A DNA stretch of 64,000 bases from Lathyrus oleraceus. Taxonomy: Eukaryota; Streptophyta; Magnoliopsida; Fabales; Fabaceae. How positions within the stretch are numbered: the first letter of the stretch is position 1; each line of letters opens with the position of its first letter. The notes under the pieces were generated by a model. The model was given only the letters and a program-made list of their open reading frames with translations. It searched no databases and was not told where the DNA came from. Positions 45,534 through 56,984 of the stretch are shown one piece after another. A program made the translations under genes and the position numbers. Location of the stretch: NCBI RefSeq assembly GCF_024323335.1, contig NC_066585.1:535612082-535676081 (forward strand), written 5' to 3'.

Positions 45534-48500
45534 CAATGGCGGAACTGAGGGGGGACGTGGGAAGACCTCGGCCACCCCTCAACTTTTTATTTTTTTTAAT
45601 TCATATATATTAAATTACTAAAACATCCTTATTTTAAATTAAAATTAATTTTTATTTTTTCTTTTTCATTTAAAGTTAGGTTAAAATACAGATAAGGTAA
45701 AAAACTCCTACCTTTCCTTTCTTTCTCATATGAGTTTGCTACCGGCACCGGAATCGGAACAGATTAAAGTGATCGACATCTAACAGGTAAAAAACTTTAT
45801 TCATTCTTCTTTTATAAAAAGTAACAAATTAAAGTGATTGTTTGATTTGTGTTTTTGAGATTTTTAGGGTTCTTCTTTCTTGATGTGTTAAAATAATCTA
45901 TATGAGGTTTATTAAGCCAATTCATAACACTGTAATTTACAAATATAGTTATACACTGTAATAAGGTTTATTTAATCATTGTTGTTGCTAATTTCTAATA
46001 GTGAAGTTACCGGTATTTGAAAACGGATTAAAGTTGATTAATTAAGTTTATTAATTTTTTTCTCTTTTAATTTTTATGTTCTCTAAATTGATTTTTGGAT
46101 CTGATATGATATTATAGGAAGAGTAAAGATGAATAATAGGAAAATTGATTCTTTTTTCAAAAGGAAAGCATGTGAAATTGAAAGAGAAGGGAGAGATGAA
46201 GAAATTATAATCCCGACATCCGAATTTGAAACAGTTCTTGAGAATCCAACAATTGAAGAGCATCATGGTTTTGAAAATTATTTGGAACGCGATCCTGGAA
46301 AGCGTCCTTCGATTTGGCAATATCCATCAAATCAAGTGGATGCAATACGAAGAGCTTATCTAAAATGGGGTCCATATCAAATTCATTTAGAAAACTATCC
46401 TTTGTCCGATAACGAGGATCATCCGAGAAGGTTTCAACATACTTGGTTTAGCATATTTCCATCATGGTTAGAATATTCACCATCTGAAGATGCCGCATAT
46501 TGCTTACCATGTTACCTTTTTAGCAAAAAACTAAGTGGACGTCCCAGATCACTTGTCTTTATTTCTATGGGTTTTAGACATTGGAAGAAAGTTAGGAATG
46601 GAAAACATTGTTTCTTTCTTAAACACATAGGGAAGGATCCTTGCTCACCATACAATAATGCAATGAAAGCTTGTCAAGACTTGTTGAATCAAGATGGTCA
46701 TATTAGAAATGTTATTCAAGTGCAAAGTTCAAGTCAAAGAATGAATAATCGGTTATGACTCAAGACTTCAATTGACACTGTTCGTTGGTTAACACTACAA
46801 ACTTGTGTTTTTGGGGGTCACGACGAAAGTAGCAAATCAAGAAATCAAGGTAACTTTCTTGAGTTATTGAAACTTTTAGCATCCTACAATGATGAAGTTG
46901 CAAAAGTTGTGTTGGAAAATGCTCCACAAAATTGCAAGTATACTTCACATCAAATTCAAAAAGAGCTCTTGCAAATTCTTTCTAGTAGGGTGAAAAAGAG
47001 TATTCGTGAGGAAATTGGTGATTCCAAATTTTGTATCGTTGTTGATGAAGCTCGTGATGAGTCAAAAAAGGAACAAATGGTTCTTGTATTAAGATTTGTT
47101 GATAAAGTTGGTTTAATACAAGAGAGATTTTTTGATGTGACACATGTTAAAGACACCACATCTTTAACTCTTAAGGAAGCAATATGTGATATACTTTCTC
47201 GACATAACCTTGATGTTTCTAACATTAGTGGCCAAGGGTATGATGGTGCTAGCAATATGAGAGGAGAATGGAATGGTTTACAAGCCCTCTTTATGAAGGA
47301 TTATTCTTATGCATACTATGTTCATTGTTTTGCTCATCGATTTCAACTTGCATTAGTTACATCATCAAGAGAAGTCAAACCTGCTCATAAATTTTTTGAG
47401 AAGCTGATCTTTGTTGTGAATGTTGTTTGTTCTTCTACAAAGCGTCATGATGAGTTACAAGCTGCCCAATTAGAAGAAATTGCTTATTTGTTAGAGATTG
47501 ATGAGATTGTAACTGGTAAAGGTGCAAATCAAGTTGGTACATTGAAACGAGCTGGAGATACTCGTTGGGGATCACATTACGATTCAATTTCTAGCTTGAT
47601 AAACATGTATGAAGCAACTTATTTAGTTTTTAAAAAAATTGCAAAAGATAGAGGGAGTTATGCTACACGTGGGGATGCAGATAGTTGTTACAATTACTTG
47701 AAGGCATTTGATTTTATATTTATTTTGCACTTGATGAAAGAAATCATGGGAATAACAGATATGCTTTGTCAAGCCTTACAAAAAAAATCAAGATGTAGTT
47801 AATGCTATGAACTTGGTTCGTTCAACAAAACATCTTATTCAAGATTTGAGAGAAAATGGTTGGGATATATTGTTTACTAAAGTGGTATCTTTTTGTGAAA
47901 AGCATGGTATTGAGATTCCTGATCTTAATGATGTTCATTCAACAACAAGATTTGGACGCTCCCGTCTTGAAGAGAATCAAGTGACAATTCAACATTACTT
48001 TAAAGTTGAAATCTTTTTCACTACCATTGACAAACAGTTACAAGAGTTGAATAGCATATTCAGTGAGCAAGCAATGGATTTGTTTACTCTTTCTTGTTCT
48101 TTATCTCCTAAGGATGGATATAAAGCTTTTAGCATTGATACTATTTGTTCTTTAGTTGAAAAATATTATCCTATGGATTTTAGTGATCAATAGAAGAATA
48201 ATTTGCAATTTCAACTCCAACATTTTCTATTTGTTGCTCGTCAAGCATCAAACTTGAATAATTTATCAACTATTCAAGAACTATGTTCATGTTTGTTTGC
48301 ATCTGGACAGGCTGAAACTTACTTCTTGATTGATAGACTACTTCGTCTTATCATGACTCTTCCCGTTTCTACGACCACAACTGAGAGGTCTTTTTCAGCA
48401 ATGAAAATTATTAAGACTAAGTTGAGAAACAAGATGGATGATGAGTTTCTTGGAGATAGCATGACAATATATATTGAAAGGGAGATTAGTGCAAGCATTA

Positions 48501-48713
48501 GTTCAGAGTTAATTATTGACGATTTCAAGTCACTCGGAACGCGTAAAGCATTACTTTAAGGTAGTTTTAAGTCATGTAATTTAAATTTTTAGTAATTAAC
48601 TTTGTATTTATTTTAACTTTAATATTTTATTTAAAATACTATTTACATTTTATTTATAATCTTTATTTTACGTTAGCGGTCATCCCAATTTTTTTTATCT
48701 GGCTCCGCCACTG
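45534..48713 (+). mobile_element. hAT transposon, 3180 bp, complete ends
   Basis: Ends CAATGGCGGAAC / GGCTCCGCCACTG (reverse complement CAGTGGCGGAGCC), an imperfect inverted repeat typical of the plant hAT group with TTF-type zinc finger transposases. The 8-bp target duplication AATATGTG lies at 45526-45533 and 48714-48721. One transposase gene fills the middle. The host sequence may be part of an older copia LTR (CAAGTGGGAGAATTTAACATG near 45161 resembles a polypurine tract). Confidence 0.92.
46129..48559 (+). pseudogene. hAT transposase (zf-TTF / DUF4371 / dimerisation) pseudogene
   Basis: N terminus MNNRKIDSFFKRKA, then a TTF-type zinc finger (FSIFPSWLEY..DAAYCLPCYLF), then DUF4371 (FCIVVDEARDESKKEQMVLV; DGASNMRGEWNG; HCFAHRFQLALV), DTRWGSHYDS, and a C-terminal hAT dimerisation domain (LPVSTTTTERSFSAMKIIKT). 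Disabled by TGA at 46756-46758 (Arg CGA in the frame's logic), a probable 2-nt loss near 47787 after an A run, and TAG at 48191-48193. Otherwise one reading path runs about 800 codons. It would normally cut and insert the element. Confidence 0.9.
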
Positions 48714-48850
48714 AATATGTGATTGAGTTTGTAAACTCTAACGATGATATATTATACAATCACTTATTTGTATAGTTTTGCATTAAATAGTATCCCATTG
48801 TTCAATTAGATTATTTAATATTATTGAACTTTGATAAATCCTTATCATGT

Positions 48851-49101
48851 TGGATCACTAAGAGGGGGCCTAGCCATATAATATATATAACTCTAGTCCC
48901 TATCCATTATGGGTTAAGGGTTAAAGCTCAGACTTTACCCACACCAATCAGGTTTCAGATACTCAATCTTTAATTAAAAAGATCACTTAACCAAATAAAA
49001 TGACTTATTTATGCACTTCTAACATAATCACGATTAACCTGTTTTTCACAAACTAAACAACAATTGATTGTAGCCCACAAAAAGTCAGATAAGTCTAACA
49101 T
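48851..49101 (-). mobile_element. copia-3 3' LTR (left, truncated)
   Basis: About 250 bp homologous in direct orientation to 55262-55520 (TCCCTATCCATTATGGG; TTTCAGATACTCAATCTTTA; AAACTAAACAACAATTGATT). On the - strand it starts TGTTAGACTTATC at 49101 after CAAGTGGAA, a polypurine-like tract. The other ~200 bp of LTR do not match 48722-48850, so it is shortened. Confidence 0.75.
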
Positions 49102-49429
49102 TCCACTTGGTCAAAATCAATTGTGTGACTTTTATTTTTAAAACAAATTTTAAAAACGAATCTTAAGGAAATGCGGCCGCATTTTAAGGAAAATGCATGA
49201 TTCTAGGTGCAGTGTCTGAATATGACTCCATCCAACAAAAGTCAAGCAGTATTGATTTACGACGATTATTATATCCTTTATTGACATAAAACCTTATGTG
49301 GTTACAAATACTACGGTCTCCGTCAACTAGTCATCAGTGTGGAGTGTGGTAAGAAAATAGCATGCCAATATGATCCAACAACCAACTGCTATTTTCTTTA
49401 TCAGTCCTTAACAATTTCTCTCAAACACA

Positions 49430-49690
49430 TTAAAGCCAAAGAAATTGCATGGTTTTACAAACCATAATGCCTCAGCTTCAATATGGCGTCGACCACCAGC
49501 ATAGTGGTCCTGACAATGCCGAGTTTAAAATCATACCTCAACTTCAATATGGTATCGACCACCGATATAGTGGTCCCGAAGATGTCGAGCTCAAAATTAT
49601 AACTATACCTCAAACTCGAAACTAGTGTCGACCATAGACACGGTGGTCCTAATGACACTAAATCCTAATTTTAACCATTGAAATATAAAT
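49430..49690. repeat. three diverged ~70-bp units
   Basis: Each has CTTCAATATGG.GTCGACCACC..ATAGTGGTCC..A..CGAG; starts near 49470, 49545 and 49605. Lies between the copia-3 RNase H frame and its 3' LTR, a place where plant retrotransposons often grow tandem arrays. Confidence 0.75.
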
Positions 49691-49700
49691 AAATAATGAC

Positions 49701-49749
<49 letters not shown>

Positions 49750-49766
49750 TATTATTATTATTATTG
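49701..49766. repeat. (TAA)n/(TTA)n palindromic microsatellite
   Basis: A TAA run switches into an ATT run at about 49749, so the two halves can pair. Confidence 0.9.
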
Positions 49767-49818
49767 TAATATCAATTGCTCAAAATAGAAAGTACTTGAC
49801 AATTCAACCCTTAAAGTA

Positions 49819-52800
49819 TCAAAAATAAAATACAACATGATAAGAAAATGATAAAGAACAAACTCCCACTAACCAAGTACATAAAAAGAACTCACATATG
49901 CCCATGCTCTCAACATGATTTTTGAACATAATGGGCCTAATTCCCTTAATTAGGGGATCAATTAGCATGAAATCAGTATCAATGTACTCAATAACAATAT
50001 CATTTTTCTTTACAAGATCTTTGTCTGTGAAATACTTAAATTCTAAATGCTTAGAACCACTAGACGTTTTATTATTCTTAGAGTAGAACACAGTTACACT
50101 GTTATCACAATAAAACTTTAATGGCTTAGCAATAGAATCAACAATACGAAGTCTAATAACTAAATTTCTCAACCAAACAGCATGAGTGGTGACATCATAA
50201 CAAGTTATAAACTTTGCTTGCATCGTAGAACAGGCAAGAAGAATTTTCGTTTTACTCTTCCAAGATACTGCACCTCCATCCATCATAAAAATGTAACAAG
50301 AAGTAGATTTTCTATCATCAACATATCCAGCAAGATCAAAGTCAGTATACCTAACTATTTCTAAGTTGTCAACTCTCCTAAAAACAAGCATATACTCTTT
50401 AGTTTTCTGCAAATATCTCATCACTTTCTTAGTAGCAATCCAATGATCATTCCCAGGATTGGACTGGTATCATCCCAATATGCCAACAATGAAAGCAATG
50501 TCAGACCTAATGCATACTTGAGCATACATCAAGCTGCCCAACATACTGTCAAAGGGGTTTCCCTTTATTTATGCTAGCTCGATCTCATTTTTAGAACATT
50601 GATCTTTACTGAATTTGTCACCTTTAGTAACTAGAACATCCAATGGCTTACAATTTTGCATATTGAACCTCTATAGGACTCTATCAATATAAGCCCTCTA
50701 TGACAAGCCAAATACACCACACACAATGTATGATTCACCAAGATCTTTCACATCGAAGAACTTGGTTAGCATAAGTTTGGTATCATGAAGTAGACCAATA
50801 TCACTATTGGCAAGCAAAATATCATTAACATACAACACGAGAAAAATGAATTTGCTTCCACTGACCTTAAGATAGATGTACTGATCAACTTTATTTTCTT
50901 CAAAATCCAATAAAGTCACCACATTATCAAATTTCAAGTACCATTGTCTAGAAGCTTGTTTCAAACCATAAATAGATTTTCTCAACTTATAAACTAAATG
51001 CTCATTACCATTTGACACAAAACCCTCGGGTTGCTGCATGTACACCTATTCATTAAGATCACCAGTCAGAAAAGCAATCTTAACATCCATCTGGTGCAAA
51101 TCTAAGTCAAAATGTTCAATAATATCCATAACGATTCTAAAAAAGTATTTAGTGGAAACATGAGAAAAAGTTTCATTAAAATCAATCCCCTCTTTTTGAG
51201 TGGTTAAAATCCCATATTGCCTATGAATGGTTGGAATGTTGGATTTATAAAAGACATGACCCATTTACCTAACACCTTAAGGTTTTAGGTTGAGATATGG
51301 TGTCTCTCTCTTGTGGTCCTGGAGCATTAGTCTCATTGGTGCTCCCGCCTTCCCCAAACACCCAAACAATGGTATCAGAGTCGTGGTTCGACTTTGGGGG
51401 GGGGGGAGGGGGGGGGGGGTGGATCCTTTTATAGGATGTGGGAGACTCACACTTGTGGGTCTTTAGTGGAAACATGAGAAAAAGTTTCATAAAATCAATC
51501 CCCTTTTTTTGTGTTAAGCCCTTAGTTACAAGACTTGCCTCAAATCTCTCAATTTTACCTTTTGGGTCCTCTGTTTTGAATATCCACTTAAAGTCATTCT
51601 CCTTACAGTTTCTTGGTAACTCCACTAGTTCCTAATCATCATTATTTACCATGGATTTCATTTCATCATGTATTGCATATGTCCACATGCTAGATTGAGA
51701 ACACGTAATAACTTCTAGATAATTTTTAGGATCAATAACAATACCAATATCATAAGCATCCTCACTAAGATGAACTACAAAATCATCAAGGATAACAAGT
51801 CGCTTTTGTCTTACTGACTTTCTAACATGAACTTGCTCAACTAGATCATCAGGTTGGGCAACCTCAACTATAATAAGAGGATCAACTATATTTTCAACAA
51901 GTGGTTCAACCACATCTTCAACAGGATGTTCAACCATATTCTCATTTGGAGTAAAACCTCCATGAGCAGTGGACGATCTAGCATTATCAGTAGGCAGTGA
52001 CAAAGTAACAACGTTGGGCATAACAAAATCAATATTATCATATGCAACGACAAGCTCAACAACATCAAACTTAAAGAATTTTTCATGCATGGACTCCACA
52101 ATTTTATTACCTTTACTAGGACAAAAGAATTTGTATCCTTTAGCTTGATCTGGATATCCAATGAAAAAACAACAACTTGTTTTTGGGCCAACCTTTGTCT
52201 CAAAGGGATTATATATTTTAACCTCTACGGGGCAACCCTATACACAAAGATGGTTCAAACTGAGTTTTCTACCTGTCCAAAGCTCAAAAGGTGTTTTTGG
52301 AACTGATTGACTAGGAATTTTGTTTAGTATATAGAGGAATGTTTTCAAAGCGTCACCCCACAAGAACTATGGTAAATTACACCTACTCATCATGCGTCTC
52401 ATCATATCCTTAAGGGTGCGATTTCTCCTTTCGGCTACATCGTTTTGTTTAGGAGTATCAGGCATGGTGTATCGTGGAACAATTTCATAATCTTACAAGT
52501 ATTTTGCAAAATGCCCCATGTGTTGCCCAATAGAATCATATCTACCATAATACTCTCCACCACGGTCAGGACGCACCACCTTTATCACCTTTCCTAGTTG
52601 CTTTTCAACCTCAGTTTTAAAGATTTTAAACTTTTCAAGTGCTTTTGATTTTTCCTTAATCAAGTAGAGATAGCCATACCAGGAAAAATCATCAATGAGA
52701 ATGGTAAAAGATTTATTACCACAAATAGTAGGAGAAAAGGGGTCGTCAATGTCTGTATGAATTATTTCCAAAAGGTTTGGACTTCTAGTTGAACCCTTCT

Positions 52801-53350
52801 TATTGGTCTTAGTAAATTTTCCTTTAATGCAATTCACACAAGTCCCTAAATTATTGAAATCTAAGGAAGATAAAATATCCTCTTTCAAGTATTTCTTTAG
52901 AGATATGGTCTAAACGCTTGTGCCACAACAAGGAGGATTTTTCTCTAATTTTAGACCTTTTAGCAATGAAGCTCTATCATTCAAGGACGATTTCTGTGAG
53001 TTGTTTCATTAAACATCCAAATTCAACATTTTCAAATACTTGAAACCTCTCTCTAATATCACTAAGATATTCTTTAGCATTCTCTTTCTCAGGAAATCCA
53101 CTTATCAAATGTTCAGAAATGGTCCTCTTAATAACACACAAGCTAAGTCGCTCACTCGTCTCCCACTTAGCTAATTTTTTTCCTCTTCGGGTGCACTCCG
53201 ATCATTGATCACAGGTTTGGTTTCACGCAGTGCCTTGTCAAGATTAGCAATCCCTAATAAAAACTACATGTCTTTCTTCCATTTCTAAAAATTAGACCCC
53301 CATTCAGGATCTCAATAGAAGCAGAACAATTATTCATAGAGAGTGTCATT
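49819..53350 (-). pseudogene. copia-3 gag-pol remnants (Tnt1-like)
   Basis: Reading the - strand: gag from about 53350 (MTLSMNNCSASIEILNGG) to 52985; integrase at 52888-52493 (CVNCIKGKF; HTDIDDPFSP; VRPDRGGEYYGRYDS) with fragments to 52200; linker at 52099-51632; reverse transcriptase start at 51625 (NDFKWIFKTEDPKG); continuation at 51264-51046 and 51045-50698 (VYKLRKSIYGLKQASRQWY; LYVNDILLA, with YVND replacing YVDD); RNase H at 50424-49819 (TDFDLAGYVDDRKSTSCYIF). Many stops and shifts; the zinc knuckle of gag is lost. Inactive. It sits between two direct LTRs. Confidence 0.9.
51148..51511. repeat. 263-bp insertion in copia-3 RT, flanked by ~50-bp direct repeats
   Basis: TTTAGTGGAAACATGAGAAA..CAATCCCCTCTTTTT at 51148-51198 recurs at 51462-51511 with two small differences. 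Between them is sequence foreign to copia: TCTCAACCTAAAACCTTAAG-type (reverse), TGGTATCAGAGTCGTGGTTCGAC (51370-51392) and a G-rich run (51398-51420). Confidence 0.8.
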
Positions 53351-53997
53351 GTTGAGACAAAACAGGAGTGCATTAGAATAAATAACAAAAGTAAGATATA
53401 ACTTTAATGAACATAAGTTATCACGAAAAGACCAACATTATCACGCAATCCCATTTGGATGGAATGCGCAAAACCTAGGTTACAACCAAGGTCAGAACCT
53501 CAAATGAGTTAAGGTCAGAACCTCAAATGAGTTACTCAATCAACATATAATGGATTCGAAATTTATCTCTTTTAGGTAAATAAATTCTATAAACCAAAAC
53601 ACCTCCAAAAACTTCATCCATAAATTTCAAGAATAAACTACTAAGTGAGCATACATTGGATTTATAAATTTATCTCATTTGGATAGATAAATTCCTTAGA
53701 CCCAAGCACCTCCAATATATATATCCTTAATTAACTACAATCTCTACTTTGTTTAGGAAGTCAATCATAGTAACGATTGAAAATCATTTCTCAAAATACA
53801 AAGAGACTTTTATAAATTAAAAGGAATGAACTCATTTTTGTAGTAATCACACACAATAATTTATATAAGTTCTAGCATAATAATCAAATTTCTCTTATCA
53901 AAAACTTGAATCAATCATGAACTTAAACAAAATAGCATTCCTAATAAAAAAAATTATCTTCCAAAATGTCAACTTCAATGGGGAATATTACATAATA

Positions 53998-54270
53998 CTC
54001 TCTCCGACCTTATTTATAAGCAAAAATCATTTAATTTTCCTCCCTTAAATATAAGAAAATGTCAATAAATCTAGGTGCATTTAATGTCTTTATTTCAAAA
54101 ATATCCTTGCATTAATTACTTTATTGTTACTAAAAGACAATTTAATTGAAGGTATACTAGTAATTGTATTGTCTCTCTCACATAAAATCAAGAAACTTAA
54201 ATACACTTAAATATATTTCTTAATAAACGTAAAACTTGTCTTTTTTTGCTTCTAAATCAGGCCGGAGTAG
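53998..54270. mobile_element. Stowaway-like MITE, 273 bp
   Basis: Terminal inverted repeats CTCTCTCCGACCTTATTTATAAGCAAAAA and its imperfect complement ending TTGCTTCTAAATCAGGCCGGAGTAG, flanked by TA on both sides (53996-53997, 54271-54272). The CTCYCTCCG..AAGCAAAA ends and TA duplication are typical of Tc1/mariner-derived Stowaway. Non-coding. Lies in the copia-3 leader. Confidence 0.8.
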
Positions 54271-54545
54271 TATTATTATATTACAAAAATATACTATTAT
54301 AATCAATTCAATATGATAAAATATATACTGTTCAGTATGTAATAAATACTAGTATTCTAATCTAACTATGTAACAATTTAGTATAGTAAAATATATAATA
54401 TTCAATATAAATACCACAATTTAGTGCTATTGAGTACCAAACGTTGAAAGTTTATCCACAGTACAATAATATATATAGCTATTATAGCTATTGCAATTAA
54501 TATTATAATCAAATCATTTAGTATATAATAAACAAGAGTTTGTTA

Positions 54546-54780
54546 AATTGTGGAACGGGACTGAATAGCAACAAGCCTGCCCAATTGAAAACGTCAACGC
54601 AAATCTGGAACGGTACTGTATCGTAACAATTCTAAATTTAACAAACTTTTGAAATAATCATTCCTGCCTAATTGAAATGATCAACTCGGTTTTGAAATCA
54701 TTTAGCATCATTAATCCTGCCTAATTGGAAACGTCAACGCAAATTTGGAAGAGTAATGTATTGTAACAATTTCAAAATTT
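54546..54780. repeat. ~142-bp partial tandem repeat
   Basis: GCCTGCCCAATTGAAAACGT..CAACGCAAATCTGGAACGG..GTAACAATT at about 54573 recurs at about 54717, with a shorter related block (CCTGCCTAATTGAAATGATC) between. Confidence 0.8.
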
Positions 54781-55065
54781 AATTGGTTTTTATATAATTA
54801 TCATTACTCTAGTGTTAATTTGTGCTCCAAAGGCACATGTTAAAAAATCTATAAATAAAAAAAAATTATTGTAAAAAATAATAAAATTATTAATTATAAA
54901 TTTTTATTAAATTTATGTATAATTTTTTTAAAAAAAATATTTTATTTATCTCTTAACTTGTGTCCATTACCCTTATTCTAAATAATTCTAACTCTCAACT
55001 CATAATCTTATATTAACAACAAATAATTGAGTCTTAATTCATATAATTTAAGCTCTGATGTCAAA

Positions 55066-55264
55066 TATAAGCGGAAATATTCAATGATCGATTATATAAA
55101 ATTAGAACATCAATACTTATTTGTTGAAGTATTGATTCGGAATCCTGAAAGATGAATGATCGATCTTCCTTTGTATCTACACTTGTGTTCACAACTCTCA
55201 ATGGGATAAATTATGGAGTCGTCGGTTATGTTTCTAATCCTTGTGATTACATACAGACTTAGCC

Positions 55265-55312
<48 letters not shown>

Positions 55313-55520
55313 CTAGTCTCTATCCATTATGGGACAAGGGTCAAAGCCAATATTTTTGTCCACACCAATTATGTTTCAGATACTCTGTCTTTAATTAAAA
55401 AGACCACTTAACCAATAAATGAGCTCATTTATGCACCTCCAACAGAATCATGATTAACCTGTTTTTCATAAACTAAACAACAATTGATTGTAATTCACAA
55501 AAAGTTAGATAAATCTAACA
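55066..55520 (-). mobile_element. copia-3 5' LTR (right) with primer-binding site
   Basis: Ends AAATCTAACA at 55520, so on the - strand it starts TGTTAGATTTATC. On the inner side GCTCTGATGTCA (55052-55063) is, reversed, TGACATCAGAGC, a fair match to the copia tRNA-Met site. Contains a (TA)n run at 55268-55308. The shared part with the left LTR is 55262-55520. Confidence 0.75.
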
Positions 55521-56381
55521 TATTCATAAGCTTCGGCCATTATTTATAACATATTTCTCTTAACTTAAATATATTACACTAAATTCATCATCATTTATAT
55601 AAAATGTGAGTCTTTGACAATTATGATGTGTTTTCCCTATCGGATACAATTTCTGCAACGTTCAATCTTACTTCTCTTTTAGTTAGTTAGTGTTTTGACT
55701 ATTATTGATATTCTAATATTAAAATTAATATTTTTAATAATTGATTATTATCATTTCAAATGGGAGATTGTTAGATTAATTATTTAATTAATCAAATGGA
55801 TTGACATAATCAATTATGAATTAATTATATTATGATCAATTATTATTAAACACTAATTATTAATGAATTATTTGATTGAGTTTTGTGCCGGAATGAATCG
55901 TGCTGGGTTGAACCATTCAGTTAAACCTGTACAACAATGAGGGTAGTAATCCTCTCATACTCACTGGCCTCAACCGGTCGTCTCTCCAATTCGCCAAGGT
56001 ACATCGTTCCTATTTTTATTATTAAATAATATGCTATAATTTGTGTCTATCAATTAAATTAAATTTATCATTACTTGTAGGTATCCGGTCACAAAATTTA
56101 GAGTCTGGTTGAAAGTCAAAGATCGTTCTCTATTTTTGGACCTCCATTTCAGTTTAGTTTGTACAACGTCAATATTAGTTCTCGTGGCAGCGCCATTATT
56201 CCACAACTCTATTCATTAACATAGAGAACATATGCACACCCAATCACAAGACAATTGGAAAAAAGAGCTTTGTTAAGTTGAATGGAGTCTATTACAGTAC
56301 TGACGTCGTCTATTGCAATCAATAAAGCGAAGTAGGTTAATGAGGTTATTCATGTTAGTTTTACCAGGCTCCACATTGGAC
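55521..56381. other. no gene; possible copia polypurine tract and LTR start
   Basis: AAATGGGAGATTGTTAGATTAATT near 55758 looks like a polypurine tract joined to an LTR start, but no element can be followed from it. Rest unassigned. Confidence 0.35.
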
Positions 56382-56984
56382 GTCAGTGTATTGGTCAAAA
56401 ATTACAGGTGTGTTTGTTCCAGCTGCAAGATAAGGGAGACTCCGAGGAATTAATAGGTGTATAATGCATTTTGGTGGTGAGGGTTTGCTCACGAAGGTGG
56501 TAAGCCATGTACGATGGTGTTTGAGGTCATTTAAGGAACCCACTCACGTGAGGTGAGAGCCCTATTGGTGGCCGACATTACTAGGATTGCAGATGGGAAG
56601 TTAGGTTTTTTCGTGGTGACGAGTGTGGTTCTCTTTTAGTTGTGGAGAGCATGTTTGACTTAGAGTCTGTCCCCATCTCCTTAAAAGAAGATGCATTTAT
56701 AGAGGTCTCTAGGATCTAGGGTTTTCTCGGAAAGGGTCACCGCTCACTTAGTCAATAATGGTCAGTTGAACTCTTATTTCCAAGGGAGTTGTGGGTCAGT
56801 TAATGACATTGACTTTCTCTCTGTCCCAAAACACGTCTTATCCCACATTTCTGATGTAGGGGCGGGGGAAAACTACATGGTGATGAGATACCTCCCTTTG
56901 GGAGAAATTCACCTGTCGCCTCTCCTTGGGCGGTATAAAGGCATCACCCTAAGTGATGCCCTTTGCAATTATAACACTATAATG
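56382..56984 (+). repeat. dispersed LTR-like repeat, copy 2
   Basis: Homologous to 40548-41140 throughout, including GAGGATGGTGAGGGTTT-like centre, the TATTTATAGAGGTCTC box near 56696 and TATTTCCAAGGGAGTTGTGG. It stops at the start of the Sirevirus-like LTR at 56985, which therefore probably inserted into it. Confidence 0.7.

Noticed and set aside
55213..55398. 61-codon ORF with an Ile-Tyr run
   Set aside because: Produced by a TA microsatellite in the copia-3 LTR.
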